From NCBI GenBank assembly GCA_018069465.1, contig JAGPUW010000019.1, forward strand, positions 1 to 59,854: a DNA stretch of 59,854 bases. The letters run 5' to 3'. The DNA comes from Gammaproteobacteria bacterium. Its GTDB lineage: Bacteria > Pseudomonadota > Gammaproteobacteria > Pseudomonadales > Porticoccaceae. Under the pieces are notes generated by a model. The model saw only the letters and a program-made list of their open reading frames with translations, did not search any database and was not told the origin of the DNA. The translations under genes and the position numbers were made by a program. How positions within the stretch are numbered: the first letter of the stretch is position 1; each line of letters begins with the position of its first letter. Shown in pieces: positions 36,180 through 45,110 of this stretch.

Positions 36180-36971
36180 TTGACCAATAACAGTTGGACA
36201 GAGACAACAATAAACACTGCAGGTTGCGAATTAACAGTGACGCAAGGGGGTAGCGGTAAACCTTTGCTGGTGCTGCATGAAGAGCTGGGCGATCCCGGCT
36301 GGCAAGCGTGGAAGGAAGAGCTAGCGAAAACCCGTACGGTGATTACCCCCCAGCACCCGGGCTTTGGGGTCTCGCCACGTATTGACTGGGCGCTGACCAT
36401 CGGTGATTTGGCGAACTTTTATGCCCAGGTCATGGTTGAGCAGGGCTGGGTGGGTGCGGATGTCATTGGCTTTAGCCTTGGCGGTTGGTTAGCGGCGGAA
36501 ATGGCGGCGCAAAATCCCAGTCAGTTTTCCTCCCTCACCCTGGTCGGGCCAATGGGCATTAAGCCGCCGAGCGGTAATATCTGTGATATCTACCATTACC
36601 TGACCACGGACTATATTGGCATGAGCGTTGCCAATGTTGAGGCCACACCTGAGTTTGCCACCTTGTTTGGTGGTGAGGTGAGCGCTGAGCAGTTCGAGCG
36701 TTTTCAGGATGCAACCGCTGAGTCGGCGCGCTTCGCCTGGAAACCCTTTATGAATAATCCCGCGCTGAGTCATTGCCTTGCTTTGGTGCGCGATTTGCCG
36801 ACGCTGATTCTCTGGGGTGAGCAAGATCAGATTGTCCCCTTTAGTGTTGCCGCTACTTTTAATAGTGCTATTAAAGGCTCAAAGCTGGTTGCCTTCCCCG
36901 CTTGTGGGCATCGCCCTGAAATAGAGCAAAAAGATAAATTTCTGGCCGAAGTGAATGCACTTCTAGCCTAG
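36180..36971 (+). CDS. Alpha/beta hydrolase
   Basis: This 263-residue alpha/beta hydrolase has the nucleophile elbow GFSLGGW (Ser in VIGFSLGGWLAAEMA), an acid residue region LILWGEQDQIVPF and a C-terminal histidine in PACGHRPEIEQ. It starts with TTG after a well-placed AGGAG. There is no signal peptide, so it acts in the cytoplasm. The neighbour is a luciferase-like monooxygenase, a combination seen in ester- or lactone-forming oxidation pathways, which would make it an esterase or lactonase. Specificity cannot be read from sequence. A short hairpin GCCTAG/CTAGGC follows the stop but lacks a T-run. Confidence 0.85.
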   Translation: MTNNSWTETTINTAGCELTVTQGGSGKPLLVLHEELGDPGWQAWKEELAKTRTVITPQHPGFGVSPRIDWALTIGDLANFYAQVMVEQGWVGADVIGFSLGGWLAAEMAAQNPSQFSSLTLVGPMGIKPPSGNICDIYHYLTTDYIGMSVANVEATPEFATLFGGEVSAEQFERFQDATAESARFAWKPFMNNPALSHCLALVRDLPTLILWGEQDQIVPFSVAATFNSAIKGSKLVAFPACGHRPEIEQKDKFLAEVNALLA

Positions 36972-37086
36972 CCTAGCTTAACTAGGCCAATTCCATCTTG
37001 CTTGCCAAACGCTAATGAAAATAATAGTCAGCGTGTTGGACAATAAATTTAAGCTGCTTCAGCAGTAACAGAGACAGGACAGAAAA

Positions 37087-38394
37087 ATGCATATAACGAC
37101 GTTTACCGAACGACCCTACGCAGATGTGCCGGAAGATGAAGTCATCAAAAACTCCAGCTTTTTCGGTGTTTCCAATAAATTTCTTAATCCCGCCCGAGGC
37201 GGTGAATTGTTTAATCGTTATCTCGATGAAAAAGTGTATGCCGAAGAGCTTGGCTACGATGGCGTCATGCTCAACGAACATCACGCCAACCCTTTTACCC
37301 TCGGCGCAGTGATGGATGTCGAAGCGGCTATTTTGGCGCGTATCACCAGTAAAGTGAAAATCGCCCTGATGGGCAATCCTCTGCCCGTCGCCGACCCGCT
37401 GCGTTTGGCGGAAGAGCTGGCGACTATCGACATGATTTCCGGTGGTCGCTTGATTACCGGCTGGGTGCGCGGGGCAGGCTGTGAGCAAATCGCCAATAAC
37501 GTTAACCCCACTTACAACCGGGAACGCTTTAACGAGGCCCACGACTTCATCATGCAGGCCTGGAGTAAAGAGGGCCCCTGGCGCTATGAAGGTAAGCATT
37601 ACGAATACCGCCATGTGAACCCCTGGGTTAAGCCTATTCAGTCGCCTATTCCTGAAACCTGGATCCCTAGCCTGGTGAGCCCTGAAACCGCTGAATTTGC
37701 AGCGCGCAATCGCTACACCTATTTAGCGCTGGCGACGTTTTTGCCACCCACCGTCGAAATGTGGAATCTGTTTGCCGATACCGCCGAGAAAGAAGGCTAC
37801 CAGGCTGGCCCCGAGTGTTTTGGCTATATGCAGAAGGTGGTCTGTGCCGATACTGAGGAAGAGGCCTACGAGCTGGGTAAAAATTATGTTTACGGTGGAG
37901 GGCAGCCGGCTTTTGCCCGCCCCGAGTGGATGTTCCCCGCCGGTTATAATTCCAAAGCGGCGACCAAGCGGATGGCTTATGCGCTGACAGACCCAGAAAC
38001 CAATGAAGCTATTGTTTCGGGTAAAGATGCCAGTCAGGCGGTCAACGTGGCCGCAATGCGCAAGTACAACCACGAAGTTCTGTACGAAAACCTACTGCGT
38101 AATCGACAAATTATTACCGGCACGCCAGAAAGCGTATTGCCAAAAATTCGCCACATTATGGAAACCCTGCGCCCCGGCGTTTTCTCTATCTGGCATATTG
38201 AAGGCGGTTCAACTACCTCGGCACAATCGATGAATAGCATGAAATTACTCGGCGAAAATGTGCTGCCACAAATGCGCGAATGGGCAAAAGAGCTGGATCT
38301 TCCCGGTCCCAGTGAAGTGAAGCCGGGCTCGCGGAAGTTGCCAGCCAACGGCAAGCGCGACCCCGTTGTTGATGCTTCAATAGAAGCGGCGTGA
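37087..38394 (+). CDS. Luciferase-like (LLM class) flavin-dependent oxidoreductase
   Basis: This 435-residue bacterial-luciferase-family TIM-barrel protein shows YAEELGYDGVMLNEHHANP, ISGGRLITGWVRGAG and a long C-terminal part typical of family members around 380-440 residues. Such enzymes use reduced FMN or F420 from a separate reductase to oxygenate alkanes, ketones or amines. No flavin reductase gene lies in the window. It follows the alpha/beta hydrolase by 115 bases and ends at a strong terminator, so the two may be one unit. Monooxygenation of a ketone or terpenoid in the same pathway as the acyl-CoA genes is inference. Confidence 0.87.
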   Translation: MHITTFTERPYADVPEDEVIKNSSFFGVSNKFLNPARGGELFNRYLDEKVYAEELGYDGVMLNEHHANPFTLGAVMDVEAAILARITSKVKIALMGNPLPVADPLRLAEELATIDMISGGRLITGWVRGAGCEQIANNVNPTYNRERFNEAHDFIMQAWSKEGPWRYEGKHYEYRHVNPWVKPIQSPIPETWIPSLVSPETAEFAARNRYTYLALATFLPPTVEMWNLFADTAEKEGYQAGPECFGYMQKVVCADTEEEAYELGKNYVYGGGQPAFARPEWMFPAGYNSKAATKRMAYALTDPETNEAIVSGKDASQAVNVAAMRKYNHEVLYENLLRNRQIITGTPESVLPKIRHIMETLRPGVFSIWHIEGGSTTSAQSMNSMKLLGENVLPQMREWAKELDLPGPSEVKPGSRKLPANGKRDPVVDASIEAA

Positions 38395-38426
38395 TCACTT
38401 GTAGATAGACCAATATAAGCTTGTAT

Positions 38427-38459
38427 TAAAAGGGGTGGCTTCGGTCGCCCCTTTTTTTT
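38427..38459 (+). terminator. Rho-independent terminator
   Basis: The stem AAAGGGGTGGC/GTCGCCCCTTT (with G-U pairs) has a stable TTCG loop and is followed by a run of eight T. It ends the hydrolase-monooxygenase transcript. Confidence 0.9.
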
Positions 38460-38758
38460 AAGTCTTAACAAGAAGAAAATTATTTAGATACTTGAGGGAA
38501 GAGCTATAATTCTTTTTCTAGATCAATAAATAAAACTTAGATTCAAAAATGAAGTGCTCTGTGAGTGACAAGCAATGTGATTGATGTTGTGCGTTGAGCA
38601 CTAAGAGCTAAAGTTGTCGCAATATTCAAACAATTTCGTGGCGCATCAGCCAGCCGAACCATCGTTACCAAGCTGCTGAGATGATGAGTGCTAAGTTTTT
38701 CCCCGTCCTTTTTTTGGTTGTGGGGTTAATCAGTTTAATAATAAAAGGATGTCGAGTA
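38460..38758. other. Intergenic region before the epimerase-like gene
   Basis: About 300 AT-rich bases. GTGCTC and GAGCAC half-sites (about 38552 and 38597) are too far apart to call an operator. No gene or clear promoter is supported; an open stretch from 38681 is only an upstream extension of the epimerase frame. Confidence 0.5.
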
Positions 38759-39859
38759 ATGAAAGCATTGGTAGTGGGCGGCACTGGGCCGACTGGGCCG
38801 TATTTGGTCAATGGTTTATTGGCGCGGGGTTATGAGGTCGCTATTTTTCATCGCGGCACCCACGAAATTCCTGAAATCCCTCCCGAGGTTGAGCATATTC
38901 ACGGTGACCCCCACTTTCTTGAAACTATTGAACAATCGCTCGCCGGACGTACCTTTGATCTGGCCCTCGTTACTTATGGGCGAGTGCGATTTTTGGCTCA
39001 GGCTCTGGCCGGTAAAGTAGGGCGCTTTGTCAGTGTTGGTGGGGTGGCGAGTTATCGGGGGTATTTCGAGCCAGCGGTTCTCAGCCCTGTTGGTCAACAG
39101 TGCCCCGTTCCCGAAACAGCGGCTTTGGTTGATAGTGAGGCAGAGCATCGCTTTTCCTACCTGATTGCGCAAACGGAGCAGACGGTGCTCGAATATCATC
39201 CCGAGGCGGCGCACTTTCGCTACCCCTATGTTTACGGTCCTCGGCAGCTGGTGCCCAGGGAGTGGAGCATTATGCGGCGTATTCTCGATAAGCGCCCTTA
39301 CATCGTACTGCCCGATGCGGGTTTAAGCCTGGACACCCACGGTTATGTTGCCAACCTTGCCCATGCAGTGTTGCTGGCGATTGATAATCCGGAGGCCTCG
39401 GCGGGTGAAATATACAATTGTGGTGATGAAAACCAGCTGACTTTACATCAGGTGGTTGAGGTCATCGCCACAAAAATGGGCTCTGCCATTGCGATAGAGT
39501 CTATGCCCTGGGAGATCGCCCATCCCTCACGTCCATACACCACAGGCACGAGCAGCCATCATCGCGTGCTCGATTTATCCAAGCTCAAACAACAGCTGGG
39601 CTACACCGATGTGTATTCCAGTGAAGAAGCTTTGGGTTTAACCGTTGACTGGTTGCTTGAAAACAGACCCGAGCCCGGTGGTGAGCTTGAAGGGCGTTTG
39701 CAGGATAATTTTGATTACGCCGCTGAAGATCGCTTACTCAGTGCCTGGCATGATTGCCTCGATAAAATGCGTGCCGTGCCTTTTGAACTTGTCACTGAAC
39801 GACCCCACCCCTATGCCCACCCGAAAAAGCCCGGTGAGAAAGATCATCGCAATCGTTAA
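38759..39859 (+). CDS. NAD-dependent epimerase/dehydratase-like protein
   Basis: This 366-residue extended-SDR protein starts at the ATG at 38759 with an AAAGGA site; an upstream ATG at 38681 would add a hydrophobic leader that is not expected in this family. The Rossmann start is ALVVGGTGPTGPYLVNGLL. The usual YxxxK is not obvious (RFSYLIAQTEQ), while FRYPYVYGPRQ and EIYNCGDENQLTLHQ match NAD-binding epimerase-like proteins. The function is unknown; the position next to the luciferase-like gene suggests a redox or isomerase step in the catabolic pathway. The next gene is convergent. Confidence 0.75.
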   Translation: MKALVVGGTGPTGPYLVNGLLARGYEVAIFHRGTHEIPEIPPEVEHIHGDPHFLETIEQSLAGRTFDLALVTYGRVRFLAQALAGKVGRFVSVGGVASYRGYFEPAVLSPVGQQCPVPETAALVDSEAEHRFSYLIAQTEQTVLEYHPEAAHFRYPYVYGPRQLVPREWSIMRRILDKRPYIVLPDAGLSLDTHGYVANLAHAVLLAIDNPEASAGEIYNCGDENQLTLHQVVEVIATKMGSAIAIESMPWEIAHPSRPYTTGTSSHHRVLDLSKLKQQLGYTDVYSSEEALGLTVDWLLENRPEPGGELEGRLQDNFDYAAEDRLLSAWHDCLDKMRAVPFELVTERPHPYAHPKKPGEKDHRNR

Positions 39860-39887
39860 TGCTAGCGAGCCTCTGAACAAGGCCTGT

Positions 39888-41435
39888 TTAAATCATAATT
39901 GCCATACTGGGCGTCACTGCTTTTTCTTCTTCTTCTTTAGCTGAAGGCCAGTGATAAGTCTTGCCGGCGATGTCCTGATCGATGGATTCGAGCTGCACAT
40001 CAAAGCCCCAGAGGTGGTGAATATGCTTCAGCACTTCTGGGGTGGAAGCTGGGTCCATAGGGCGGCGCTCGTGGACGTAATGGTGGAGTAATAAGCTGCG
40101 GTCACCACGGAGGTTGGCATCGACAACCTGAATATTGGGCTCGCCGTTGCCAATGTTGTGCATTCCGGCCAGGGCCTCTCTGATCAGTTGATAGCCATTG
40201 TCGTTATGAATAGCGGCCACTTCTAAATAATCATTTTTATCATTGTCGAGCACAGCGAAAAGCTTGAGGTCACGGATTAATTTTGGCGATAGAAATTGTA
40301 GAATAAAGCTTTCATCTTTGTAGTTTTGCATGGCGAAATGCAGGGTCTCCAGCCAGGGGCTACCGGCAATATCGGGGAACCAACGCTTGTCTTCACTGGT
40401 CGGCGTTTCACAAATTCTGCGAATATCCTGCATCATCGAAAAGCCCAGGGTATAGGGGTTGATACCACTAAAGCCGGGGTGGTCGTAGCCGGGTTGGTAA
40501 ACCACGTTGGTGTGGGACTGGAGAAACTCGAGCATAAAACCCTCACTTACCCGGCCCTGATGATAGAGGTCGTAAAGCAGGTGGTAGTGCCAGAAGCAGG
40601 CCCAGCCCTCATTCATGACTTTGGTTTGGCGCTGGGGGTATAAATATTGCGCCATTTTTCTAACGATGCGGATAATTTCCCGCTGCCAGGGCTCTAGAAG
40701 CGGCGCATCTTTTTCAAAGAAATAGAGCAGGTTTTCCTGGGGTTCGGAGGGGAAGCGTGAGGCTGTCAGGGGTTCGTCATCGCCTTTTTGCTCGGGAATG
40801 GTGCGCCATAAATCGTTGACCTGCTGTTGTAGAATGGTCTCGCGTTGCTGCTGATTTTCCTTTTCTTCCTGCAGCGAAAGTGGGTAGGGGCGCTTGTAGC
40901 GATCGACGCCATAATTCATCAGCGAGTGACAGGCATCGAGTGTGGCTTCGACGGCATCGACACCGTAGCGCTCTTCGCATTTACTGACATAATCCCGCGA
41001 AAATACCAGGTAGTCGACGATGGAACTGGCATCGGTCCAGGTGCGAAACAGGTAGTTACCTTTAAAAAATGAATTGTGTCCGAAGCAGGCATGGGCGATA
41101 ACCAGAGCTTGCATGGTCAGCGTGTTCTCTTCCTGTAAATAGGAAATACAGGGGTTTGAATTAATCACCAACTCATAGGCCAGCCCCATATGACCGCGCC
41201 GATAACTTTGTTCGGTACTAATAAAATGCTTGCCATAAGACCAGTGGTGATAGTTGATGGGCATGCCGACCGAAGTATAGGCGTCCATCATTTGTTCTGA
41301 ATTGATTAATTCAATCTGGTTGGGGTAGGTGTCCAGTTGATAACCCTCAGCCAATTCTCCAATCGTTTTTTCATAGCGCTCAATTAACTCAAAGGTCCAC
41401 TCCGAGCTATTAGAAATTATCCGGTCGTTTGTCAT
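39888..41435 (-). CDS. ycgB: SpoVR-family protein (YcgB)
   Basis: This 515-residue cytoplasmic SpoVR protein contains the family segments CFGHNSFFKGNYLFRTWTDA and EGWACFWHYHLL, with conserved His and Glu residues, and the DLVK-type region YNPYTLGF. In Bacillus, SpoVR affects spore cortex; in proteobacteria it is part of the PrkA-YeaH-SpoVR module induced by stress and starvation, with unknown biochemistry. Its ATG overlaps the yeaH stop by four bases. It is the last gene of the three-gene operon, complete and of normal length. Confidence 0.93.
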   Translation of the reverse strand: MTNDRIISNSSEWTFELIERYEKTIGELAEGYQLDTYPNQIELINSEQMMDAYTSVGMPINYHHWSYGKHFISTEQSYRRGHMGLAYELVINSNPCISYLQEENTLTMQALVIAHACFGHNSFFKGNYLFRTWTDASSIVDYLVFSRDYVSKCEERYGVDAVEATLDACHSLMNYGVDRYKRPYPLSLQEEKENQQQRETILQQQVNDLWRTIPEQKGDDEPLTASRFPSEPQENLLYFFEKDAPLLEPWQREIIRIVRKMAQYLYPQRQTKVMNEGWACFWHYHLLYDLYHQGRVSEGFMLEFLQSHTNVVYQPGYDHPGFSGINPYTLGFSMMQDIRRICETPTSEDKRWFPDIAGSPWLETLHFAMQNYKDESFILQFLSPKLIRDLKLFAVLDNDKNDYLEVAAIHNDNGYQLIREALAGMHNIGNGEPNIQVVDANLRGDRSLLLHHYVHERRPMDPASTPEVLKHIHHLWGFDVQLESIDQDIAGKTYHWPSAKEEEEKAVTPSMAIMI

Positions 41436-42691
41436 TGGTCTTGTTTCCTGAACAATTCACGTAGCACCGGGTAGATATCGGCGGCGCTGGTGATGTGTTG
41501 CATGGCGAAGGTGTCACTGTGTTCTGCTTCGACAGGAAGATAGGATTTCCACAGCACGTTGTCGCGCTGGGCAATTTCAACATAGGCAAAGTATTGAAGT
41601 TTGGGTAGCAGGTGGTCGAGAATTTGTCGACACCGGGGGCTGTCTTCGGGCCAGTTATCACCATCCGATGCCTGGGCGGCATAGATATTCCACTCGTTAA
41701 TGGGGTAGCGTTCGTCGATAACTTCCTGGGTTAATTTCAGTGCGCTGGAAACAACGGTGCCGCCACTTTCTCGCGCGTAAAAAAAGTCGTGCTCATCGAC
41801 TTCGCTGGCTATTGTGTGATGGCGAATAAAAACGATATCAGTTTTTTCGTAGTGGCGATCGAGAAATAAATAAAGCAGGATGAAGAAGCGCTTGGCGAGG
41901 TCTTTGGTAGCCTGATCCATTGAGCCTGATACGTCCATAATACAAAACATCACCGCCTTTGAGCTGGGCACAGGTTCGAGAACCTGCTGGTGATAGCGCA
42001 GGTCGATGTCGTCGAGGAAGGGCACGCGGTTAATTCTTTCGCGCAGGCTGGCAATTTTTTCTTCCAGCTCTGTGGCCAGCGCCTGGGGGACAGGTGTTTG
42101 CTGTTGTAGTTGTTTGAGCTCGTCTTGCAGGGCGCGTAGTGCTTTGCGCTTGCCGGCACTCATGGCGATACGCCGGGCGGTGGCGGAGCGCATAGAGCGG
42201 ATGACACTGATATTGGCGGGAGAACCGCTACTGCTAAAGCCCGCTCGACGCGGTTTGACGTCTCTATCAATGGCTAATTGCTTGCGTATAAGATTGGGCA
42301 ACTCCAGGTCTTCAAACAGCAGCTCAAGAAATTCCTTTTGGCTAATTTCAAACACGAAGTCGTCGCTGCCCTCGCCTGAATCGCTGGCCTCTTGCCCCGC
42401 GCCAGCGCCACCACCCTCGGGTCTCGGCAGTTTGTCACCTTTGTCAAATTCATGATTGCCTGGAAAGATACGTATTTGACGGCCACCGCGCCCGTGGTGG
42501 AAGCTGGGCTCGCTGGTATCTTTGCCGGCAATATTGATCGACTCGCCATTGTCTGTGTCGGTAATACTGCGTTCGCGTAAGCGCTCTTCCAGCGCGCGGC
42601 GAATTTGCGCTTTATGGCGTTTTAAAAAACGCTGCCGGTTGACGGCGCTTTTATTTTTGCCCTGTTGTCGGCGATCAATCAGAAATCCCAT
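41432..42691 (-). CDS. yeaH: YeaH/YhbH family protein (DUF444)
   Basis: This has 419 residues from the ATG at 42691 (RBS GGGAG), the standard MGFLIDRRQQGKNKSAVNRQ start; a longer upstream frame would overlap the kinase gene. It is basic and low-complexity at the N-terminus (about 1-110, Gly-rich around GGAGAGQEASDSGEGSDDF) and has a von Willebrand A-like domain with the MIDAS motif VSGSMDQATKDLAKRF near 275. It is a partner of the PrkA kinase in the stress module. The gap to prkA is 22 bases; its stop overlaps the SpoVR start. Confidence 0.93.
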   Translation of the reverse strand: MGFLIDRRQQGKNKSAVNRQRFLKRHKAQIRRALEERLRERSITDTDNGESINIAGKDTSEPSFHHGRGGRQIRIFPGNHEFDKGDKLPRPEGGGAGAGQEASDSGEGSDDFVFEISQKEFLELLFEDLELPNLIRKQLAIDRDVKPRRAGFSSSGSPANISVIRSMRSATARRIAMSAGKRKALRALQDELKQLQQQTPVPQALATELEEKIASLRERINRVPFLDDIDLRYHQQVLEPVPSSKAVMFCIMDVSGSMDQATKDLAKRFFILLYLFLDRHYEKTDIVFIRHHTIASEVDEHDFFYARESGGTVVSSALKLTQEVIDERYPINEWNIYAAQASDGDNWPEDSPRCRQILDHLLPKLQYFAYVEIAQRDNVLWKSYLPVEAEHSDTFAMQHITSAADIYPVLRELFRKQDQ

Positions 42692-42713
42692 GCTGGCTCC
42701 CTGTGGGTTTATT

Positions 42714-44636
42714 TCACTGCGATTTTCTGACGCGCAAATACCATTCCGAGAGTAAACGTACTTGTTTTTCGGTATAGCCGCGCTCGACCATGCGCTGTAC
42801 AAAGTTTTGATGCTTGTTTTTTTCGTCCTCTGATGATTTGGCGCTGAAGGAAATGACGGGCAGCAGATCTTCGGTGCTGGCAAACATTTTTTTCTCAATC
42901 ACCGCGCGCAGTTTTTCATAGCTGGTCCACCTGGGGTTTTCGCCATCGTTACTGGCCCGGGCACGGAGTACAAAATTGACAATTTCACTCCGGAAATCTT
43001 TGGGGTTGCTAATGCCGGCGGGTTTTTCAATTTTTTCCAGTTCCCCATTGAGGGTTTCTCGGTTAGAGATTTCCCCGGTTTCCGGGTCGCGATATTCCTG
43101 ATCCTGAACCCAGAAGTCGGCGTAAGTGACATAGCGATCAAAGAGGTTCTGACCGTATTCGGAATAGGATTCAAGATAGGCGGTTTGAATTTCCTTGCCA
43201 ATGAACTCGATATAATTTGGCGCCAGATATTCTTTAATGAAATTCATGTAGCGATCGCGCACCTCTGGCGGGTACTGTTCCTGCTCAATCTGGTTTTCCA
43301 GCACATAGAGCAGGTGCACCGGGTTGGCGGCAATCTCTGTGCTGTCAAAGTTGAAAACTTTCGATAAGACCTTGAAAGCGAAGCGGGTGGAAAGCCCCTG
43401 CATGCCCTCATCGACACCGGCGTTGTCTCGGTACTCCTGTATGGATTTTGCCTTGGGGTCGAGGTCTTTTAAATTCTCGCCATCGTAAATGCGCATCTTC
43501 GAGTAAATGCTTGAGTTCTCCGGCTCAATAATGCGCGACAAAGTGGTGAACTGGGCGAGCATTTTTAGTGTGTCCGGCGTGCAGGGGGACGTGGCGAGGG
43601 AGCTGTTTTCCAATAGCTTGGTGTAAATTTTCACCTCATCGCTAACGCGCATGCAATAGGGTACTTTGACAATGTAAACCCGGTCGATAAAGGCCTCGTT
43701 ACTGCGATTGTTTTTAAAGGTTTGCCATTCGGCCTCGTTGGAGTGGGCGAGCACAATGCCCTCGTAGGGTATGTTGCCGATGGCCTCGGTGCCGTTATAG
43801 TTACTTTCCTGAGTTGCCGTTAGCAGCGGGTGAAGTACCTTGATTGGCGCCTTAAACATCTCGACAAATTCCAACAGCCCCTGATTTGAGCGGCACAGGC
43901 CACCCGAGTAGCTGTAGGCGTCGGGATCATCCTGGGAAAATTCTTCGAGGCGGCGAATGTCGACTTTGCCCACCAGGGCTGAAATGTCCTGATTGTTTTC
44001 ATCCCCGGGCTCGGTTTTGCAAATGCCGATTTGATCGGGGCGTGAAGGGAAAACTCTCGCCACCCGAAATTGGCTGATATCGCCGCCGTATTCGTGCAGG
44101 CGTTTCACCGCCCAGGGTGACATTCTGGCACGCAAGTAGCGTGGGGGAATGCCGTATTCCTGTTCGAGAATTTCGCCATCTTCAGACCGTTCAAATAGCC
44201 CCAGTGGTGATTCGAAGACGGGTGAGTCTTTGAGGCAATAAATGGGAAATTTTTCCATCAAGCTCTTTAGTTTCTCAGCCAGCGACGACTTGCCGCCACC
44301 TACCGGGCCAAGCAGATAGAGTATTTGCTTTTGTTCCTCTAGCCCCTGGGCGGCGTGGCGAAAAAAGCTGACGATATTTTCGACGGCCTCTTCCATGCCA
44401 TAAAAATCTTCGAAGGGTTTATAGCGACTAATGATCTTGTTGGAGAAAATCCGGCTCAGCCTGGGGTCTTGCGAGGTGTCGATCATTTCCGGCTCGCCAA
44501 TGGCCAGCAGTAGGCGCTGGGCAGCGGTGGCGTAAACGGAGGGGGTTTCACGACACAGGGCAAGGTAGTCTTGAAGACTGCATTCCTCCACCTTAGTCTG
44601 TTGGTATTTTTCCTGGTAGTGACTGAATAGCGACAT
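42714..44636 (-). CDS. yeaG: PrkA-family serine protein kinase (YeaG)
   Basis: This 640-residue cytoplasmic protein has an N-terminal AAA module with Walker A GPVGGGKSS at about 110-118 and a C-terminal PrkA domain with a weakly kinase-like fold. The segment EGIVLAHSNEAEWQTFKNN is diagnostic for PrkA. In Escherichia coli yeaG-yeaH respond to nitrogen limitation and stationary phase. Here it leads a three-gene operon, and a sigma-54-like element lies 48 bases upstream, consistent with that regulation. Whether it has kinase or ATPase/protease activity is debated for the family. Confidence 0.93.
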   Translation of the reverse strand: MSLFSHYQEKYQQTKVEECSLQDYLALCRETPSVYATAAQRLLLAIGEPEMIDTSQDPRLSRIFSNKIISRYKPFEDFYGMEEAVENIVSFFRHAAQGLEEQKQILYLLGPVGGGKSSLAEKLKSLMEKFPIYCLKDSPVFESPLGLFERSEDGEILEQEYGIPPRYLRARMSPWAVKRLHEYGGDISQFRVARVFPSRPDQIGICKTEPGDENNQDISALVGKVDIRRLEEFSQDDPDAYSYSGGLCRSNQGLLEFVEMFKAPIKVLHPLLTATQESNYNGTEAIGNIPYEGIVLAHSNEAEWQTFKNNRSNEAFIDRVYIVKVPYCMRVSDEVKIYTKLLENSSLATSPCTPDTLKMLAQFTTLSRIIEPENSSIYSKMRIYDGENLKDLDPKAKSIQEYRDNAGVDEGMQGLSTRFAFKVLSKVFNFDSTEIAANPVHLLYVLENQIEQEQYPPEVRDRYMNFIKEYLAPNYIEFIGKEIQTAYLESYSEYGQNLFDRYVTYADFWVQDQEYRDPETGEISNRETLNGELEKIEKPAGISNPKDFRSEIVNFVLRARASNDGENPRWTSYEKLRAVIEKKMFASTEDLLPVISFSAKSSEDEKNKHQNFVQRMVERGYTEKQVRLLSEWYLRVRKSQ

Positions 44637-45110
44637 AAGTAGGTTCCTCTGCTTTCAATTTAGACACCAGCAGGTAATAAAGCTGCAAGAAAAATGCCGC
44701 TAAAAATGGTGAACTGGGATTTGAACGCAGGATTTTGGCGCTTTCTCTTAAGCTGAAAAAATCGTACTACCACAAACAGGCTAAAGTTAGGGGCTTACTG
44801 CTTTGAAATGATCGCAGGCTGTTTATATCGTGTTGGCATTCCTTACGACGGCCTTATATGCGAGGCAAGCTAAGATAAACTTTGTTAGAAATAAAAGTGC
44901 TAATAAGAATGTGAAGTCGCGCAGATCCGTTCAACACAGGCCTCGAAGACGACGCTGGACGCCCATAAATGTGGCAGCATGATGGCTGCGCTGTCGACAT
45001 TTCGACGCAATAGCCGATCCCCTCGAAGGCATTTTCAAGGCTGCTGAGGCGCGCTATTTACAGTACAATGCGGCCTGAATTTTACCCTCCCAACCTATAG
45101 AGAATTGTTG
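44637..45110. other. Divergent intergenic region between prkA and purL
   Basis: This 474-base region holds a sigma-54-like element near the prkA end (listed) and nothing that I can name with confidence near purL. There is a TACAAT at 45064 without a good -35. No PurR box, riboswitch or RNA gene could be supported. Confidence 0.5.
44684..44700 (-). promoter_or_regulatory. Candidate sigma-54 promoter for the prkA operon
   Basis: On the minus strand GCGGCATTTTTCTTGCA has GG and GC 10 bases apart, a TTGCA -12 half and GGCA in the -24 half. A start near 44673 would leave a 37-base leader before the prkA ATG. The Escherichia coli yeaGH operon belongs to the nitrogen/sigma-54 regulon. Confidence 0.6.

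Noticed and set aside
36971-36987. GCCTAG/CTAGGC hairpin after the alpha/beta hydrolase as a terminator
   Set aside because: The stem is only 6 bp and no T-run follows.
42692-42898. N-terminal extension of yeaH into the prkA 3' end
   Set aside because: The standard MGFLIDRRQQGKN start at 42691 has a GGGAG site; the extension overlaps prkA coding sequence.
44708-44730. tRNA T-arm-like sequence on the minus strand (GTTCAAATCCCAGTTCACCA)
   Set aside because: The acceptor part is too short, the stem has a mismatch, and no D or anticodon arm is found upstream.
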